A stretch of DNA of 64,000 nt from an uncultured Clostridia bacterium (GCA_944392605.1 CALXXE010000007.1:1-64000), one strand, 5' to 3'; counted from the stretch's first letter, positions 1-9,196 are shown. The notes: a model not told the origin generated them from the sequence alone. Numbers and translations are program-made.

Positions 1-387
1 AAAGCAACAAGAGGAAATAGAGTTACAGATGGAGAATATGGAATTCAAGCTGTAACAGGAGCTTTAGTTACAGGTAATCAAATAGAAGCAGCCAGAGTTG
101 CAATGACTCGTTATATAAAAAGAGGTGGAAAAGTTTGGATTAAAATATTCCCAGACAAACCATTAACAGCAAAACCTATTGGTACTCGTATGGGTAAAGG
201 TAAAGGAGCTCCAGAACGTTGGGTAGCTGTAGTAAAACCAGGAAGAGTAATGTTTGAAATCGCTGGTGTACCAGAAGAAACAGCAAGAGAAGCCTTACGT
301 TTAGCAATGAACAAACTACCTAATAGAACAAAATTTGTAACAAGGGAAACTGTAGAAGAGGTAGGTGAAAATGATGAAGATAAATAA
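1..387 (+). CDS. rplP: 50S ribosomal protein L16 (5' end outside window)
   Basis: This is the C-terminal 128 residues of L16, a large-subunit protein that organises the tRNA-binding and peptidyl-transferase region. The open frame runs from base 1 with the familiar KATRGNR and [10 protein letters not shown] stretches, then [11 protein letters not shown] and [11 protein letters not shown]. About 18-20 N-terminal residues are missing compared with a usual length near 145. The last 14 bases overlap rpmC, typical of translational coupling in the S10 operon. Confidence 0.97.
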   Translation, partial: KATRGNRVTDGEYGIQAVTGALVTGNQIEAARVAMTRYIKRGGKVWIKIFPDKPLTAKPIGTRMGKGKGAPERWVAVVKPGRVMFEIAGVPEETAREALRLAMNKLPNRTKFVTRETVEEVGENDEDK

Positions 388-580
388 AATTAGAGAAATG
401 TCTTCACCAGATTTAGAAAAAGAATTAGGTGAACTAAAAACAGAATTATTCAAATTAAAATTTAGTTTAGCTACAAATGGATTAGATAATCCAATGAAAA
501 TAAAAGAAGTTAAAAGAGATATAGCTAAAATAAATACTGTATTAACAGAAAGAAAAATAGCAGAAAGCAAAAAAGCATAA
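374..580 (+). CDS. rpmC: 50S ribosomal protein L29
   Basis: L29, 68 residues, lies beside the peptide exit tunnel and helps dock trigger factor and SRP. The sequence [18 protein letters not shown] matches the family's N-terminal helix, followed by the [10 protein letters not shown] helix and a Lys/Arg-rich end. Upstream in-frame GTG (365) and ATG (371) exist. I chose ATG 374 because it gives the conserved MKxxxIRE start with the SD-like gaggtagg about 9 bases before it. It overlaps the end of rplP. Confidence 0.93.
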   Translation: MKINKIREMSSPDLEKELGELKTELFKLKFSLATNGLDNPMKIKEVKRDIAKINTVLTERKIAESKKA

Positions 581-625
581 GTAAGGAAATAAAATTCCTT
601 GATATTAATGAAAGGAGAAATCTAA

Positions 626-889
626 ATGGAAGAAAGAAATCTTCGTAAAGTTATGATAGGAACTGTATTATCAAACAAGATGGACAAAACAGTTGTAGTA
701 GCTGTTGAAACAAGTGTAAGTCATAAAAAATATGGTAAAACAGTAAAAAGAACTTATAAATTAAAAGCACATGATGAAGAAAATGCTTGCCAAATAGGTG
801 ATAAAGTAAAAGTAATGGAAACAAGACCACTTTCTAAAGATAAAAGATGGAGAGTAGTTGAAGTTGTAGAAAAAGCAATTGTAAAATAA
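626..889 (+). CDS. rpsQ: 30S ribosomal protein S17
   Basis: S17, 87 residues, is a primary 16S rRNA-binding OB-fold protein of the small subunit. Visible family marks are [20 protein letters not shown] near the N terminus and the [25 protein letters not shown] end. An aaaggag SD precedes the ATG. The 45-base gap after rpmC holds a small AAGGAA/TTCCTT hairpin. Confidence 0.97.
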   Translation: MEERNLRKVMIGTVLSNKMDKTVVVAVETSVSHKKYGKTVKRTYKLKAHDEENACQIGDKVKVMETRPLSKDKRWRVVEVVEKAIVK

Positions 890-906
890 GAAAGGAGGAA
901 CCATAA

Positions 907-1275
907 ATGATTCAACAACAAACAAGATTAAAAGTAGCAGATAACACAGGTGCAAAAGAACTTATGTGTATCAGATGTTTAGGTGGTTCATACAGGAAAA
1001 CATCTAACATAGGAGATGTAATAGTTGCTTCTGTTAAATCAGCAACACCAGGTGGAGTTGTAAAAAAAGGTGATGTTGTAAAAGCTGTTATAGTAAGATC
1101 TAAAAGCGGTTTAAGAAGAGCAGATGGTTCATATATAAAATTTGATGAAAATGCAGCAGTAATAATCAAAGAAGATGGAACACCAAGAGGAACACGTATC
1201 TTTGGTCCAGTTGCAAGAGAATTAAGAGAAAAGGACTATATGAAAATTCTTTCATTAGCTCCAGAAGTTCTTTAA
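907..1275 (+). CDS. rplN: 50S ribosomal protein L14
   Basis: L14, 122 residues, forms part of the intersubunit bridge and of the binding site for the silencing factor RsfS. It starts [20 protein letters not shown] and ends [13 protein letters not shown], both near-universal, at normal length. A strong aaaggagg SD is present. The stop codon overlaps the first stem of the structured repeat that separates it from rplX. Confidence 0.98.
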   Translation: MIQQQTRLKVADNTGAKELMCIRCLGGSYRKTSNIGDVIVASVKSATPGGVVKKGDVVKAVIVRSKSGLRRADGSYIKFDENAAVIIKEDGTPRGTRIFGPVARELREKDYMKILSLAPEVL

Positions 1276-1358
1276 GCCGTTAGCGAGAAATATTGTTAAA
1301 TATTTCGAGATTTACGGATTAAAGATGCAAAATTGCTTTGCAATTTTGTATACCTTAA
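1272..1358 (+). repeat. Structured intergenic element, copy 1 (rplN/rplX)
   Basis: Three-stem fold read from the sequence. An outer stem pairs TTAAG (1272-1276) with CTTAA (about 1354-1358). A second stem pairs CCGT (1277-1280) with ACGG (1314-1317) and holds a GAG/CGA internal loop resembling a kink-turn, topped by an AT-rich hairpin. A third hairpin runs ATGCAAAATTG (1325-1335) to CAATTTTGTAT (1341-1351), followed by ACCTTA. The same order and core bases recur at 3984 and 9593. Function unknown. Confidence 0.7.
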
Positions 1359-1444
1359 TAATAAGAATTAAGCAAATATTGATATTTATAAAATATTAAA
1401 ATAAAGGTAAAAGAAAATTTCTAAGAAAAGGAGGCAAACTCTAA

Positions 1445-1753
1445 ATGAAGATAAAAAAAGGAGACAACGTTCAAGTTTTATCAGGAAATGATAAAGGAAA
1501 AAAAGGAGAAGTACTAGAAGTACTACCTAAAGAAGAAAAGATAGTTGTTAAAGGCGTAAATGTTAGAAAGAAACATGTAAAAGCAAGACGTCAAGGAGAC
1601 GAAAGTGGAATAATAGCAGTAGAATGTGCTATACCGACTTCAAAAGTTAACGTAGTATGCCCAAAATGTGGAAAAGTTACTAAAGTAGGATATAGCATTG
1701 AAAAAGACCAAAAAGTTCGTGTTTGTAAGAAATGTGGAGCAAAATTAAAATAG
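1445..1753 (+). CDS. rplX: 50S ribosomal protein L24 (zinc-ribbon form)
   Basis: L24, 102 residues, initiates 50S assembly and sits at the tunnel exit. The N-terminal KOW motif is clear ([20 protein letters not shown]), followed by [12 protein letters not shown]. The C-terminal third carries two CxxC pairs (CPKC about residue 77 and CKKC about residue 96) that would bind zinc; the Bacillus subtilis form lacks them. A good aaaggagg SD precedes the ATG. It sits 170 bases after rplN because of the structured element. Confidence 0.96.
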   Translation: MKIKKGDNVQVLSGNDKGKKGEVLEVLPKEEKIVVKGVNVRKKHVKARRQGDESGIIAVECAIPTSKVNVVCPKCGKVTKVGYSIEKDQKVRVCKKCGAKLK

Positions 1754-1772
1754 AAAGGAGGATTTTTGCGTA

Positions 1773-2324
1773 ATGGAAAAACTAAGAGAACAATATGAAA
1801 AAGAAGTAATTCCAGCATTAATGAAAAAGTTCGAATATAAATCAGTTATGCAAGTTCCAAAACTAGATAAAATAGTAATTAATATAGGATTAGGAGATTT
1901 AAAAGAAAATCCAAAAGCTTTAGAAAATGCAATGAAAGATTTAACTCAAATTACAGGTCAAAGACCAGTAATAACAAAAGCTAAAAAATCAATTGCAGCT
2001 TTCAAATTAAGAGAAGGAGTTAACATTGGATGTAAAGTAACATTAAGAAGAGATAAAATGTATGACTTTGCTTACAAATTATTCAATGTAGCACTTCCAA
2101 GGGTTAGAGACTTTAGAGGAGTTTCAGAGCATTCATTTGATGGAAGAGGAAACTACTCAATGGGTATAAAAGAACAATTAATATTCCCAGAAATCGAATA
2201 TGATAAAGTTGATAAAATAAGAGGTATGGATATTATATTTGTAACAACAGCTGAGACAGACGAAGAGGCAAAAGAATTATTAACACTTCTAGGAATGCCT
2301 TTTAAAACAAAAAAATCAAAATAA
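1773..2324 (+). CDS. rplE: 50S ribosomal protein L5
   Basis: L5, 183 residues, binds 5S rRNA and forms a bridge to the 30S head. Conserved stretches are [33 protein letters not shown] and the loop [20 protein letters not shown] that contacts the P-site tRNA. Length is normal. The SD aaaggagg lies a little further than usual from the ATG. It is 19 bases after rplX. Confidence 0.98.
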   Translation: MEKLREQYEKEVIPALMKKFEYKSVMQVPKLDKIVINIGLGDLKENPKALENAMKDLTQITGQRPVITKAKKSIAAFKLREGVNIGCKVTLRRDKMYDFAYKLFNVALPRVRDFRGVSEHSFDGRGNYSMGIKEQLIFPEIEYDKVDKIRGMDIIFVTTAETDEEAKELLTLLGMPFKTKKSK

Positions 2325-2371
2325 TAATCCATAATTGTATTTAAAATTAGTCAAAGGAAAGGAGTAAAACT

Positions 2372-2557
2372 ATGGCTAAAAAATCAATGAAAATAAAACA
2401 AGCTAGACCACAAAAATATACAACTAGAGAATATAATAGATGTAAATTATGTGGTAGACCACATGGATATATTAGAAAATATGGAATATGCCGTATTTGT
2501 TTCAGAGAATTAGCTCATAAAGGAGAAATACCAGGAGTTAAAAAATCAAGCTGGTAA
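2372..2557 (+). CDS. rpsN: 30S ribosomal protein S14, zinc-binding (type Z)
   Basis: S14, 61 residues, is the short zinc-binding paralogue class of the small-subunit head. [10 protein letters not shown] and [12 protein letters not shown] supply the four cysteines of the zinc ribbon, and the ending PGVKKSSW is canonical. The length separates it from the roughly 89-residue zinc-free form. SD aaaggag. Confidence 0.97.
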   Translation: MAKKSMKIKQARPQKYTTREYNRCKLCGRPHGYIRKYGICRICFRELAHKGEIPGVKKSSW

Positions 2558-2590
2558 TAAAATAATGTAAAAAAAGGAGGTAAGTAATTA

Positions 2591-2989
2591 ATGAACATTA
2601 CAGATCCAATAGCAGATATGTTAACAAGAATAAGAAATGCAAATAGTGCAAAACATAAAACAGTTGATATACCTAGTTCAAATATGAAATTAGGAATTGC
2701 TGAAATTTTGTTTAAAGAAGGATATATAAAATCTTATGAAGAAATAAAAGATGATACACAAGGTATCATAAGAATTACTCTTAAATATGACGAAAAAGGA
2801 AGAAGAGTAATTGATGGATTAAGAAGAATTAGTAAACCAGGATTAAGAGTATATGCAACAAGAGATGAACTACCAAGAGTATTAAACGGATTAGGTATTG
2901 CTATAATTTCTACATCAAAAGGATTAAAGACAGATAAAGAAGCAAGAGAATTAGGAATTGGTGGAGAAGTATTAGCCTACGTTTGGTAA
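2591..2989 (+). CDS. rpsH: 30S ribosomal protein S8
   Basis: S8, 132 residues, is a central-domain assembly protein that binds 16S helix 21. It starts [18 protein letters not shown] and ends with [19 protein letters not shown] followed by GGEVLAYVW, full length. A strong aaaaggaggt SD lies upstream. In E. coli S8 represses this operon; no S8-like site was identified here. Confidence 0.98.
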   Translation: MNITDPIADMLTRIRNANSAKHKTVDIPSSNMKLGIAEILFKEGYIKSYEEIKDDTQGIIRITLKYDEKGRRVIDGLRRISKPGLRVYATRDELPRVLNGLGIAIISTSKGLKTDKEARELGIGGEVLAYVW

Positions 2990-3035
2990 TATACTCATAA
3001 TGCATTAAAATATAAAAAAGGAGGGAAAACCTAAC

Positions 3036-3572
3036 ATGTCAAGAATAGGAAATAAACCTATTACAGTACCAGATGGTGTTGAAGTTAAAATAGATGGAAA
3101 ACACATTACTGTAAAAGGACCAAAAGGTACACTAGAAAGAGAAATACATAACAATATTTCTTTAGAAATGGAAGGAAATACAATTAAAGTTATAAGAATA
3201 AATGATGAACCATTAAATAGAAGTTTACATGGTTTAACAAGAACTTTAATTAACAACATGATAACAGGTGTAGTTCATGAATATAGTAAAGAACTACAAA
3301 TCAATGGAGTTGGATATAGGGTTCAAAAACAAGGAAATAACCTAAATATGTCTCTTGGATATTCACATCCAGTAATATTTGAAGCACCTGCAGGAATTAC
3401 TTTTGATGTTCCAAATCCTAATACAATAATAGTAAAAGGAATTGATAAAGAATTAGTTGGTCAAACAGCTGCTGAAATCAGAACTAAGAGACCACCAGAA
3501 GTATATAGAGGAAAAGGTATCAAATATGCTGATGAAGTTATTAGACGTAAAGAAGGAAAGACAGGTAAATAG
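3036..3572 (+). CDS. rplF: 50S ribosomal protein L6
   Basis: L6, 178 residues, binds near the sarcin-ricin loop, where elongation factors dock. It shows the N-terminal MSRIGNKPITVPDGVEV, the central LQINGVGYRVQKQGN and the C-terminal RPPEVYRGKGIKYADEVIRR. SD aaaggaggg. Normal length and operon position. Confidence 0.98.
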   Translation: MSRIGNKPITVPDGVEVKIDGKHITVKGPKGTLEREIHNNISLEMEGNTIKVIRINDEPLNRSLHGLTRTLINNMITGVVHEYSKELQINGVGYRVQKQGNNLNMSLGYSHPVIFEAPAGITFDVPNPNTIIVKGIDKELVGQTAAEIRTKRPPEVYRGKGIKYADEVIRRKEGKTGK

Positions 3573-3620
3573 AATTTAAAAGTTCGAAATTAATATTACG
3601 AGAAGAAAGGAGTAATAGAG

Positions 3621-3980
3621 ATGGTAAAAAAGACAGATAGAAAAATGGAAAGAGCGAGAAGACATCTAAGAGTAAGAAGAAAAATATCTGGAACAGCTGA
3701 AAGACCAAGATTATGTGTATATAGAAGTAATACAAACTTATATGTACAAATAATTGATGATGTTGCTGGAAATACAATAGTTTCTGCTTCTACATTAGAT
3801 AAAAATGTAAAAAACAAACATGCAAATAAAGAAGCAGCTAAAGAATTAGGAGCATTAATTGCTAAAAAAGCAGCAGATAAAAAAATTGAAACAGTTGTTT
3901 TTGACCGTGGTGGATACATCTATCATGGAGTAGTAAAAGAATTAGCTGAAGCTGCAAGAGAAGGTGGATTGAAATTCTAA
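3621..3980 (+). CDS. rplR: 50S ribosomal protein L18
   Basis: L18, 119 residues, binds 5S rRNA together with L5. Family stretches [18 protein letters not shown] and [19 protein letters not shown] are present, ending REGGLKF as usual. SD gaaaggag. Its stop lies just before the second structured intergenic element, and the gap to rpsE is unusually long (211 bases). Confidence 0.97.
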   Translation: MVKKTDRKMERARRHLRVRRKISGTAERPRLCVYRSNTNLYVQIIDDVAGNTIVSASTLDKNVKNKHANKEAAKELGALIAKKAADKKIETVVFDRGGYIYHGVVKELAEAAREGGLKF

Positions 3981-3983
3981 GTT

Positions 3984-4055
3984 CTAAGTGTTTTGTTATG
4001 AGCAAAGCGAATTACAAACACTAGATGCAAACGCATAAGCGTTTGTATACCTTAG
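3984..4055 (+). repeat. Structured intergenic element, copy 2 (rplR/rpsE)
   Basis: Same architecture as the element at 1272. The outer stem pairs CTAAG (3984-3988) with CTTAG (4051-4055). A second stem pairs GTGTTT with AAACAC (4016-4021) and encloses a short GAG/CGA loop. The third hairpin is ATGCAAACGC (4025-4034) with GCGTTTGTAT (4039-4048), then ACCTTAG. Stems are kept by compensating base changes relative to copies 1 and 3. Directly downstream is a separate perfect hairpin, TTATTAGTAA/TTACTAATAA. Confidence 0.7.
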
Positions 4056-4129
4056 ACTTATTAGTAAGTTAATTACTAATAAAAACATGGCTTTAGATTC
4101 TTAAATTAGAAATAATTAATTAAAAAAGA

Positions 4130-4158
4130 TTGTAATTAATTAAATATAAGGATATAAT
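4130..4158 (+). promoter_or_regulatory. Internal promoter before rpsE
   Basis: TTGTAA (4130-4135), a 17-base spacer and TATAAT (4153-4158) lie 34 bases before the rpsE ATG. This would let the distal spc genes be transcribed independently of the upstream part. It is a match to the sigma-A consensus only. Confidence 0.6.
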
Positions 4159-4191
4159 GAGATTATCAAAAAGGAGGGTAAACTAAAACCT

Positions 4192-4677
4192 ATGGAAGAA
4201 AAAAATGAATTAAAAGAAAAGGTTGTTGCAATAAACAGAGTTGCTAAGGTTGTAAAAGGTGGTAGAACTTTTAGATTTAGTGCAGTTGTTGTTGTTGGAG
4301 ACGAAAACGGACATGTAGGTGTTGGAAATGGTAAAGCAGCAGAAGTTCCAGATGCTATAAGAAAAGCTATCCAAGAAGCTAAAAAGAACTTAGTTGAAGT
4401 ACCTATTGTTGAAACAACAGTACCACATGAATATATAGGAACTTTCGGAAGTGCAAAAGTTTTATTAAAGCCAGCTGAATTAGGTACTGGACTTATAGCT
4501 GGAGGAAGTGTAAGACCAGTTCTAGAATTAGCAGGATATAGAAATATTAGAACAAAAGTTATTGGAACAAACAATCCAAGAAACGTTGTTTATGCTACAC
4601 TAGAAGGATTAAAGTCAATGATGACAATTGAACAAGTAGCTAAAAAAAGAGGTAAAAAAGTAGAAGAAATTTTATAA
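4192..4677 (+). CDS. rpsE: 30S ribosomal protein S5
   Basis: S5, 161 residues, sits at the mRNA entry side of the 30S and affects decoding accuracy. [20 protein letters not shown] and [20 protein letters not shown] are the dsRBD-like signature, and the C-terminal domain has [22 protein letters not shown] aaaggaggg. The expected next gene, rpmD, is absent. Confidence 0.98.
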   Translation: MEEKNELKEKVVAINRVAKVVKGGRTFRFSAVVVVGDENGHVGVGNGKAAEVPDAIRKAIQEAKKNLVEVPIVETTVPHEYIGTFGSAKVLLKPAELGTGLIAGGSVRPVLELAGYRNIRTKVIGTNNPRNVVYATLEGLKSMMTIEQVAKKRGKKVEEIL

Positions 4678-4730
4678 TTTAAGGAATATTAATTCCTTGC
4701 TAATTTAAAGAAGGAGGTGCAAGACTTAAA

Positions 4731-5165
4731 ATGAAAATAGACGAATTAAAACCAGCTGTAAAGAAAGTAAAGAGAAATAGAGTAGGTCGTGGTATAGGTT
4801 CAGGAAATGGAAAAACATCAGCAAGAGGACAAAAAGGACAAAAATCTAGAAGCGGCGGAGGAGTGAGACGCGGATTTGAAGGTGGTCAAACTCCATTATT
4901 TAGAAGATTGCCAAAAAGAGGATTTAACAATATCCATAGCAAAACTTATACAGAAGTAACATTAAAAATGCTTAGCAAAGTAAAAAATACAGATGTTACT
5001 GCTGAAAGTCTATTAGAAGAAGGAATTATTGGAAAAATCAATGATGGTATTGTTGTTTTAGCAACAGGGAAATTAGACAAAAAAGTAAATGTTAAAGCCA
5101 AAAGATTTACAGCAAAAGCTAAAGAAGAAATCGAAGCTTTAGGCGGAAAGGCTGAGGTGATTTAG
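4731..5165 (+). CDS. rplO: 50S ribosomal protein L15
   Basis: L15, 144 residues, is a late-assembly 50S protein. The Gly/Arg-rich start ([20 protein letters not shown]), the motif [15 protein letters not shown] and the C-terminal [16 protein letters not shown] are diagnostic. SD aaggaggtg. Its stop abuts the TTG start of secY, so the two are probably translationally coupled. It directly follows rpsE with no rpmD. Confidence 0.97.
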   Translation: MKIDELKPAVKKVKRNRVGRGIGSGNGKTSARGQKGQKSRSGGGVRRGFEGGQTPLFRRLPKRGFNNIHSKTYTEVTLKMLSKVKNTDVTAESLLEEGIIGKINDGIVVLATGKLDKKVNVKAKRFTAKAKEEIEALGGKAEVI

Positions 5166-6485
5166 TTGTTTAAAACAATAAAAAATGCTTTAAAAACACC
5201 TGATGTTAGAAAAAGATTATTATATACATTAGTACTAATCATTGTATTTAGATTTGGATGTTATATAACAGTACCAGGAGTTGATAGTATAGCTCTAAAT
5301 GATGCAATGAGCAATACTAATGGAATAGCAGGATTAATTGATATGATTTCAGGAGGTGCTTTCTCAAGATTTTCTGTTTTTGCAATGTCAATTAGTCCAT
5401 ATATTACAGCTTCTATCGTAATTCAATTACTTGCAATGATTATTCCATCATTAGAGAAATTGACTAAAGAAGGTGGAGAAGAAGGAAGAAGAAAGATAAA
5501 TAGATATACAAAGATACTTACAATAGTACTTGCTTTAGTGGAGGGAATTGGTATTTATTTGTCTTACCAATCATCTGGAATATTCGTAGATAATAGTTTC
5601 TTAACAGGAGTATTGGTAGTAACTGGATTAGTTGCTGGAACATCAATACTTATGTGGTTAGGAGAACAAATCACAGCTAAAGGAATAGGAAACGGAATTT
5701 CATTATTGATTTTCATAGGTATCATTTCTGGATTACCAAGTCTAGTAACTACATTATGGGGATTAATTATGACAGATGCAGGATTTAGTACAACAGGATT
5801 ATTATTAGCAATAGGAATTATAATTGGAGCAATTATTTTAGTGGCAGGTGTTGTATTTGTACAACAAGCTGAAAGAAGAGTACCTGTACAATATTCTAAA
5901 AAGGTAGTTGGAAGAAAAATGATGGGTGCACAAAGTACTCACATTCCATTAAAACTTGCTATGGCAGGTGTTATGCCAGTTATCTTTGCAAGTAGCTTTA
6001 TGACATTCCCAGCTATGATAATTCAAATATTTGTACCTGATATAGCAAATCAAACAGGATTTTTAGCAGGACTATATAATTTCTCAATTGCCACATCAAC
6101 TTCAAATGTACCAATTGGATATTCTATAGCAAATGCACTTGTATATTTATTACTAATTTTGGGATTTACATTTTTCTATACTTATGCTACATTTAATCCA
6201 GCAGAAGTATCAAACAATATTAAGAAAAATGGTGGATTTATTCCAGGAATAAGAGCAGGAAAACCAACAACAGATTATTTATCATCAATAATATCAAAAT
6301 TAACATGGTTTGGAGGATTCTTCTTGGCATTGATAGCTATTATACCAATGTTATTAAGATTTACAAACTTAAACATTGCATTTGGTGGTACTTCAATATT
6401 AATCGTTGTAGGTGTTGCATTAGAGACGGTTCAACAACTAGAATCTCAATTAGCAATGAGACATTACAAAGGATTTTTAGAGTAA
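5166..6485 (+). CDS. secY: Protein translocase subunit SecY
   Basis: SecY, 439 residues, forms the membrane channel of the Sec translocon with SecE and SecG. Marks include the plug-region segment FGCYITVPGVDS, SRFSVFAMSISPYITASIV in TM2, and AERRVPVQYSKK in the large cytoplasmic loop; about ten hydrophobic segments are visible. It begins with TTG immediately after the rplO stop, with SD gaggtga inside rplO. A TGGGACG/CGTCCCA hairpin follows at 6491-6523, before adk. Confidence 0.98.
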   Translation: MFKTIKNALKTPDVRKRLLYTLVLIIVFRFGCYITVPGVDSIALNDAMSNTNGIAGLIDMISGGAFSRFSVFAMSISPYITASIVIQLLAMIIPSLEKLTKEGGEEGRRKINRYTKILTIVLALVEGIGIYLSYQSSGIFVDNSFLTGVLVVTGLVAGTSILMWLGEQITAKGIGNGISLLIFIGIISGLPSLVTTLWGLIMTDAGFSTTGLLLAIGIIIGAIILVAGVVFVQQAERRVPVQYSKKVVGRKMMGAQSTHIPLKLAMAGVMPVIFASSFMTFPAMIIQIFVPDIANQTGFLAGLYNFSIATSTSNVPIGYSIANALVYLLLILGFTFFYTYATFNPAEVSNNIKKNGGFIPGIRAGKPTTDYLSSIISKLTWFGGFFLALIAIIPMLLRFTNLNIAFGGTSILIVVGVALETVQQLESQLAMRHYKGFLE

Positions 6486-6490
6486 AATAT

Positions 6491-6523
6491 ATGGGACGGA
6501 TTTTATTATGCAAAAGACGTCCC
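6491..6523 (+). other. Hairpin after secY
   Basis: TGGGACG pairs perfectly with CGTCCCA across a 19-base loop, just after the secY stop. It is not followed by a clean T tract, so it could be an mRNA-processing, attenuation or weak termination site between secY and adk. Confidence 0.4.
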
Positions 6524-6632
6524 AAAATCTTGTTTAAATAGTTTTTATCATGTTTGTTATTAAAATATAATAGATATGATAAAGATTATTAAGAAATAAT
6601 CTTAAAACAAAAGTAGAGGAAGTGTTTAAATA

Positions 6633-7301
6633 ATGGTAATTATTATGTTAGGGGCACCAGGTACAGGAAAAGGTACTATAGCTGGTATATTAAAAGAAAG
6701 ATTAGGAATACCACAAGTATCAACAGGAGATATTTTTAGAAAACATATACAAGAAAAGACAGAGTTAGGAAAATTGGCAGAAAGTTATATATCAAAAGGA
6801 GAACTAGTTCCAGATGATGTTACAATAGGATTAGTAGAAAATAAATTAGAAGAAGATGATGTGCAAGCTGGAATTATATTAGATGGTTTTCCAAGAACAG
6901 TAAAGCAAGCAGAAGAATTAGATAAATTATTAGATAAAAAAGGTAAAAAAGTTGATTTAGTAATTAATTTAACAACACCAGAAGAAGAAATAATAGAAAG
7001 AATAGTAAATAGAAGAATTTGTTCAAATCAAGATTGTAAAACAGTATATAACTTAGTATTAAACCCACCAAAACAAGAGGGAATTTGTGACAAATGTGGA
7101 TCTAAATTAATACAAAGAAAAGACGATAATGAAGAAACTGTAAAAGCAAGATTTAATAGTTATATAGAACAAACTAGTCCATTAGTTGAATATTACGAGA
7201 AAAAGGGTAATTTATATTCAGCTATAGTTAGTAAATCAATAAACAAACTTGGAAAAGATGTTGCTGAGGATGTTTTAAAATTTATAGAAGAAGGAAAATA
7301 G
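6633..7301 (+). CDS. adk: Adenylate kinase (zinc-containing long form)
   Basis: Adenylate kinase, 222 residues, interconverts 2 ADP with ATP plus AMP in the cytosol. The P-loop GAPGTGKGT is at residues 7-15 and the AMP-binding stretch STGDIFRKHI follows. The LID domain holds four cysteines (CSNQDC and CDKC) that bind structural zinc, as in Gram-positive enzymes. It keeps the usual secY-adk-map order. Confidence 0.97.
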   Translation: MVIIMLGAPGTGKGTIAGILKERLGIPQVSTGDIFRKHIQEKTELGKLAESYISKGELVPDDVTIGLVENKLEEDDVQAGIILDGFPRTVKQAEELDKLLDKKGKKVDLVINLTTPEEEIIERIVNRRICSNQDCKTVYNLVLNPPKQEGICDKCGSKLIQRKDDNEETVKARFNSYIEQTSPLVEYYEKKGNLYSAIVSKSINKLGKDVAEDVLKFIEEGK

Positions 7302-7313
7302 GAGACGATCGAA

Positions 7314-8084
7314 TTGGTAACAATTAAATCAAAAAGAGAAATAGAATACATGAGAGAGGCATGCCGTGTAGTTGCCGTTATGTATAAAGAATTAGAAGAA
7401 AAAATAAAACCAGGAATGACAACTTTGGAGGTAGATGCTTTAGCAGAAAAGATTATTAGAAGAGAAGGTGCAACACCTGCTGAAAAAGGATATCCTTCTG
7501 GAGTAAAAGGAGTTCCACCATTTCCTGCATCAATTTGTATATCAATTAATGATGAAGTAATTCATGGTATCCCTTCAAAAAATAGATTCATAAAAGAAGG
7601 CGATATAGTAAGTGTTGATACAGTAGCATTAAAAAATGGTTTTAATGGTGATGCTGCAAGAACATTTATGATAGGTAATGTATCTAAAGATGCAAAAAGA
7701 TTAGTAGAAGTTACAAAGCAATCATTTTTTGAAGGAATAAAATATGCAAAACCAGGATATAGAATAGGTGATGTGTGCCACGCAATAGGAGAATATGTAC
7801 GTTCTCAAGGATATTCTGTTGTAAGAGAATTCCAAGGACATGGAATAGGAAGAGAAATGCATGAAGATCCAGGAATACCAAACTATGGAAAAGCAGGAAG
7901 AGGAATAAGATTAGAGCCAGGGATGACTTTAGCTATAGAACCTATGGTAATTCAAGGAAAACCAAACATTTTGGAACTTGATGATGGCTGGACAATTATA
8001 ACAGAAGATGGAAGTTTAGCAGCACATTATGAAAATACAATTTTAATTACAGAAAAAGAGCCAGAAATCTTGACAATTCTATAA
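7314..8084 (+). CDS. map: Methionine aminopeptidase, type I
   Basis: Type I methionine aminopeptidase, 256 residues, removes the initiator Met from nascent proteins. Metal and active-site residues are visible in HGIPS, VSVDTVA, GDAARTF, GHGIGREMHEDPG and AIEPMV. The start is TTG (7314) with AGGAG about 10 bases upstream, and the gap to adk is only 12 bases. Its 3' end contains the promoter of the next operon. Confidence 0.97.
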   Translation: MVTIKSKREIEYMREACRVVAVMYKELEEKIKPGMTTLEVDALAEKIIRREGATPAEKGYPSGVKGVPPFPASICISINDEVIHGIPSKNRFIKEGDIVSVDTVALKNGFNGDAARTFMIGNVSKDAKRLVEVTKQSFFEGIKYAKPGYRIGDVCHAIGEYVRSQGYSVVREFQGHGIGREMHEDPGIPNYGKAGRGIRLEPGMTLAIEPMVIQGKPNILELDDGWTIITEDGSLAAHYENTILITEKEPEILTIL

Positions 8085-8098
8085 TCATGATGTATAAT
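8070..8098 (+). promoter_or_regulatory. Consensus promoter inside 3' end of map
   Basis: Perfect TTGACA (8070-8075), 17-base spacer and perfect TATAAT (8093-8098) straddle the map stop codon. It should drive infA, rpmJ, rpsM, rpsK, rpsD, rpoA and rplQ. Confidence 0.85.
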
Positions 8099-8172
8099 AT
8101 AGTAGTTATTATGCACAATAGCCAAATTTTGCATAAAAATGTAAAAACTCTTAAAAATAGGAGGGGAATAAA

Positions 8173-8391
8173 TTGGCAAAAGAAGATGTAATTGAAGTAG
8201 AAGGAAAGGTAGTAGAGGCACTACCAAATACTGTATTTAAAGTAGAACTACAAAATGGACATCAAATACTTGCTCATATATCTGGTAAATTAAGAATGAA
8301 TTATATTAAAATATTACCAGGTGATAAAGTAAAAGTAGAGCTTTCACCTTATGATTTAACAAGGGGAAGAATTACTTGGAGAGCAAAATAA
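8173..8391 (+). CDS. infA: Translation initiation factor IF-1
   Basis: IF-1, 72 residues, is an OB-fold factor that blocks the A site during initiation. [19 protein letters not shown] and [19 protein letters not shown] are canonical. The start is TTG with SD aggaggg, and it lies just downstream of the consensus promoter at 8070. Confidence 0.98.
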   Translation: MAKEDVIEVEGKVVEALPNTVFKVELQNGHQILAHISGKLRMNYIKILPGDKVKVELSPYDLTRGRITWRAK

Positions 8392-8453
8392 TAAATTAGA
8401 TTAACCCAAAAAAGAAGATATATATAAAGCAAAGCCAAGGAGGTGCTAAGAAG

Positions 8454-8567
8454 ATGAAAGTAAGACCATCAGTAAAACCAATTTGCGATAAATGCAAAGT
8501 TATAAAAAGAAAAGGGGTTATTAGAGTAATTTGTGAAAACCCTAAACACAAACAAAGACAAGGATAA
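8454..8567 (+). CDS. rpmJ: 50S ribosomal protein L36 (zinc form)
   Basis: L36, 37 residues, is the smallest 50S protein. The translation [19 protein letters not shown] continues to [12 protein letters not shown], with the CxxC...C....H zinc ligands of the C+ form. The SD aaggaggtg precedes the ATG. It sits between infA and rpsM as usual. The 200-base gap to rpsM is filled by a large structured element. Confidence 0.97.
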   Translation: MKVRPSVKPICDKCKVIKRKGVIRVICENPKHKQRQG

Positions 8568-8570
8568 TTC

Positions 8571-8730
8571 CTAAATAGTTAATAACACAAATGAGGTAGC
8601 GGCTGTGAATTTAAAGAAAAATAAAATTCTTTAGATTACATATCGAGTTTGTGTTTATATATATGTCTAAAAGAACTTAAACTGTACTAGGGTAAACACT
8701 AGTAGCATTTCACTTTTTAAGTTATTTTAG
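8571..8730 (+). promoter_or_regulatory. Large structured leader between rpmJ and rpsM
   Basis: Possible enlarged relative of the three intergenic repeats. CTAAA (8571-8575) can pair with TTTAG (8726-8730). AACACAAA (8584-8591) pairs with TTTGTGTT (about 8648-8655), with a GAG (8593-8595) opposite CGA (8644-8646). Inside is a hairpin built on TGTGAATTTAAAG and CTTTAGATTACA. A third arm pairs AACTTAAA with TTTAAGTT around an inner ACTAG/CTAGT hairpin. It may control rpsM and the alpha-operon genes; no known family was recognised. Confidence 0.5.
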
Positions 8731-8768
8731 AATAATCAAAACAAAAAATTTTGGAGGTGCAAAAAAAT

Positions 8769-9137
8769 ATGGCTCGTATAGCAGGAATAGACTTACCTAA
8801 GGAAAAAAGAGTAGAAATAGGACTTACTTATATATATGGTATAGGAGTATCAAGTTCTAAAAAAATTCTTGAAAAAGCTGGGGTAAATCCAGATACTAGA
8901 GTTAAAGATTTAACTGATGACCAAGTAAATGATATAAGAAAAGTAATTGATGAATCTTATGTTGTTGAAGGTGACTTAAGAAGAGAAGTAGCATTAAACA
9001 TCAAAAGATTAACAGAGATTGGATGCTACAGAGGATTAAGACATAGAAGAGGTTTACCAGTTAGAGGACAAAGAACTAAAACGAATGCTAGAACAAGAAA
9101 AGGTCCTAGAAAACTAGTAAGCAAAAGTAAAAAATAA
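8769..9137 (+). CDS. rpsM: 30S ribosomal protein S13
   Basis: S13, 122 residues, lies in the 30S head and contacts the P-site tRNA and L5. It starts [20 protein letters not shown] and has the tail [20 protein letters not shown]. An upstream in-frame TTG at 8751 lies on the SD itself (ttggaggtgc), so ATG 8769 is the start. Confidence 0.97.
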   Translation: MARIAGIDLPKEKRVEIGLTYIYGIGVSSSKKILEKAGVNPDTRVKDLTDDQVNDIRKVIDESYVVEGDLRREVALNIKRLTEIGCYRGLRHRRGLPVRGQRTKTNARTRKGPRKLVSKSKK

Positions 9138-9196
9138 TAAGTAGTAAAAAGATTTTCAAAATATAAAATAATTTTGAACAAGGAGGAAAAAGCGAA

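Noticed and set aside
1276-1444. Known ribosomal-protein leader or T-box before rplX
   Set aside because: No T-box core and no recognised ribosomal leader. Recurrence after rplN, rplR and rpsK argues against a protein-specific leader.
8571-8730. Hammerhead or other small self-cleaving ribozyme between rpmJ and rpsM
   Set aside because: The CUGAUGA...GAAA core is not present, and no other ribozyme core was recognised.
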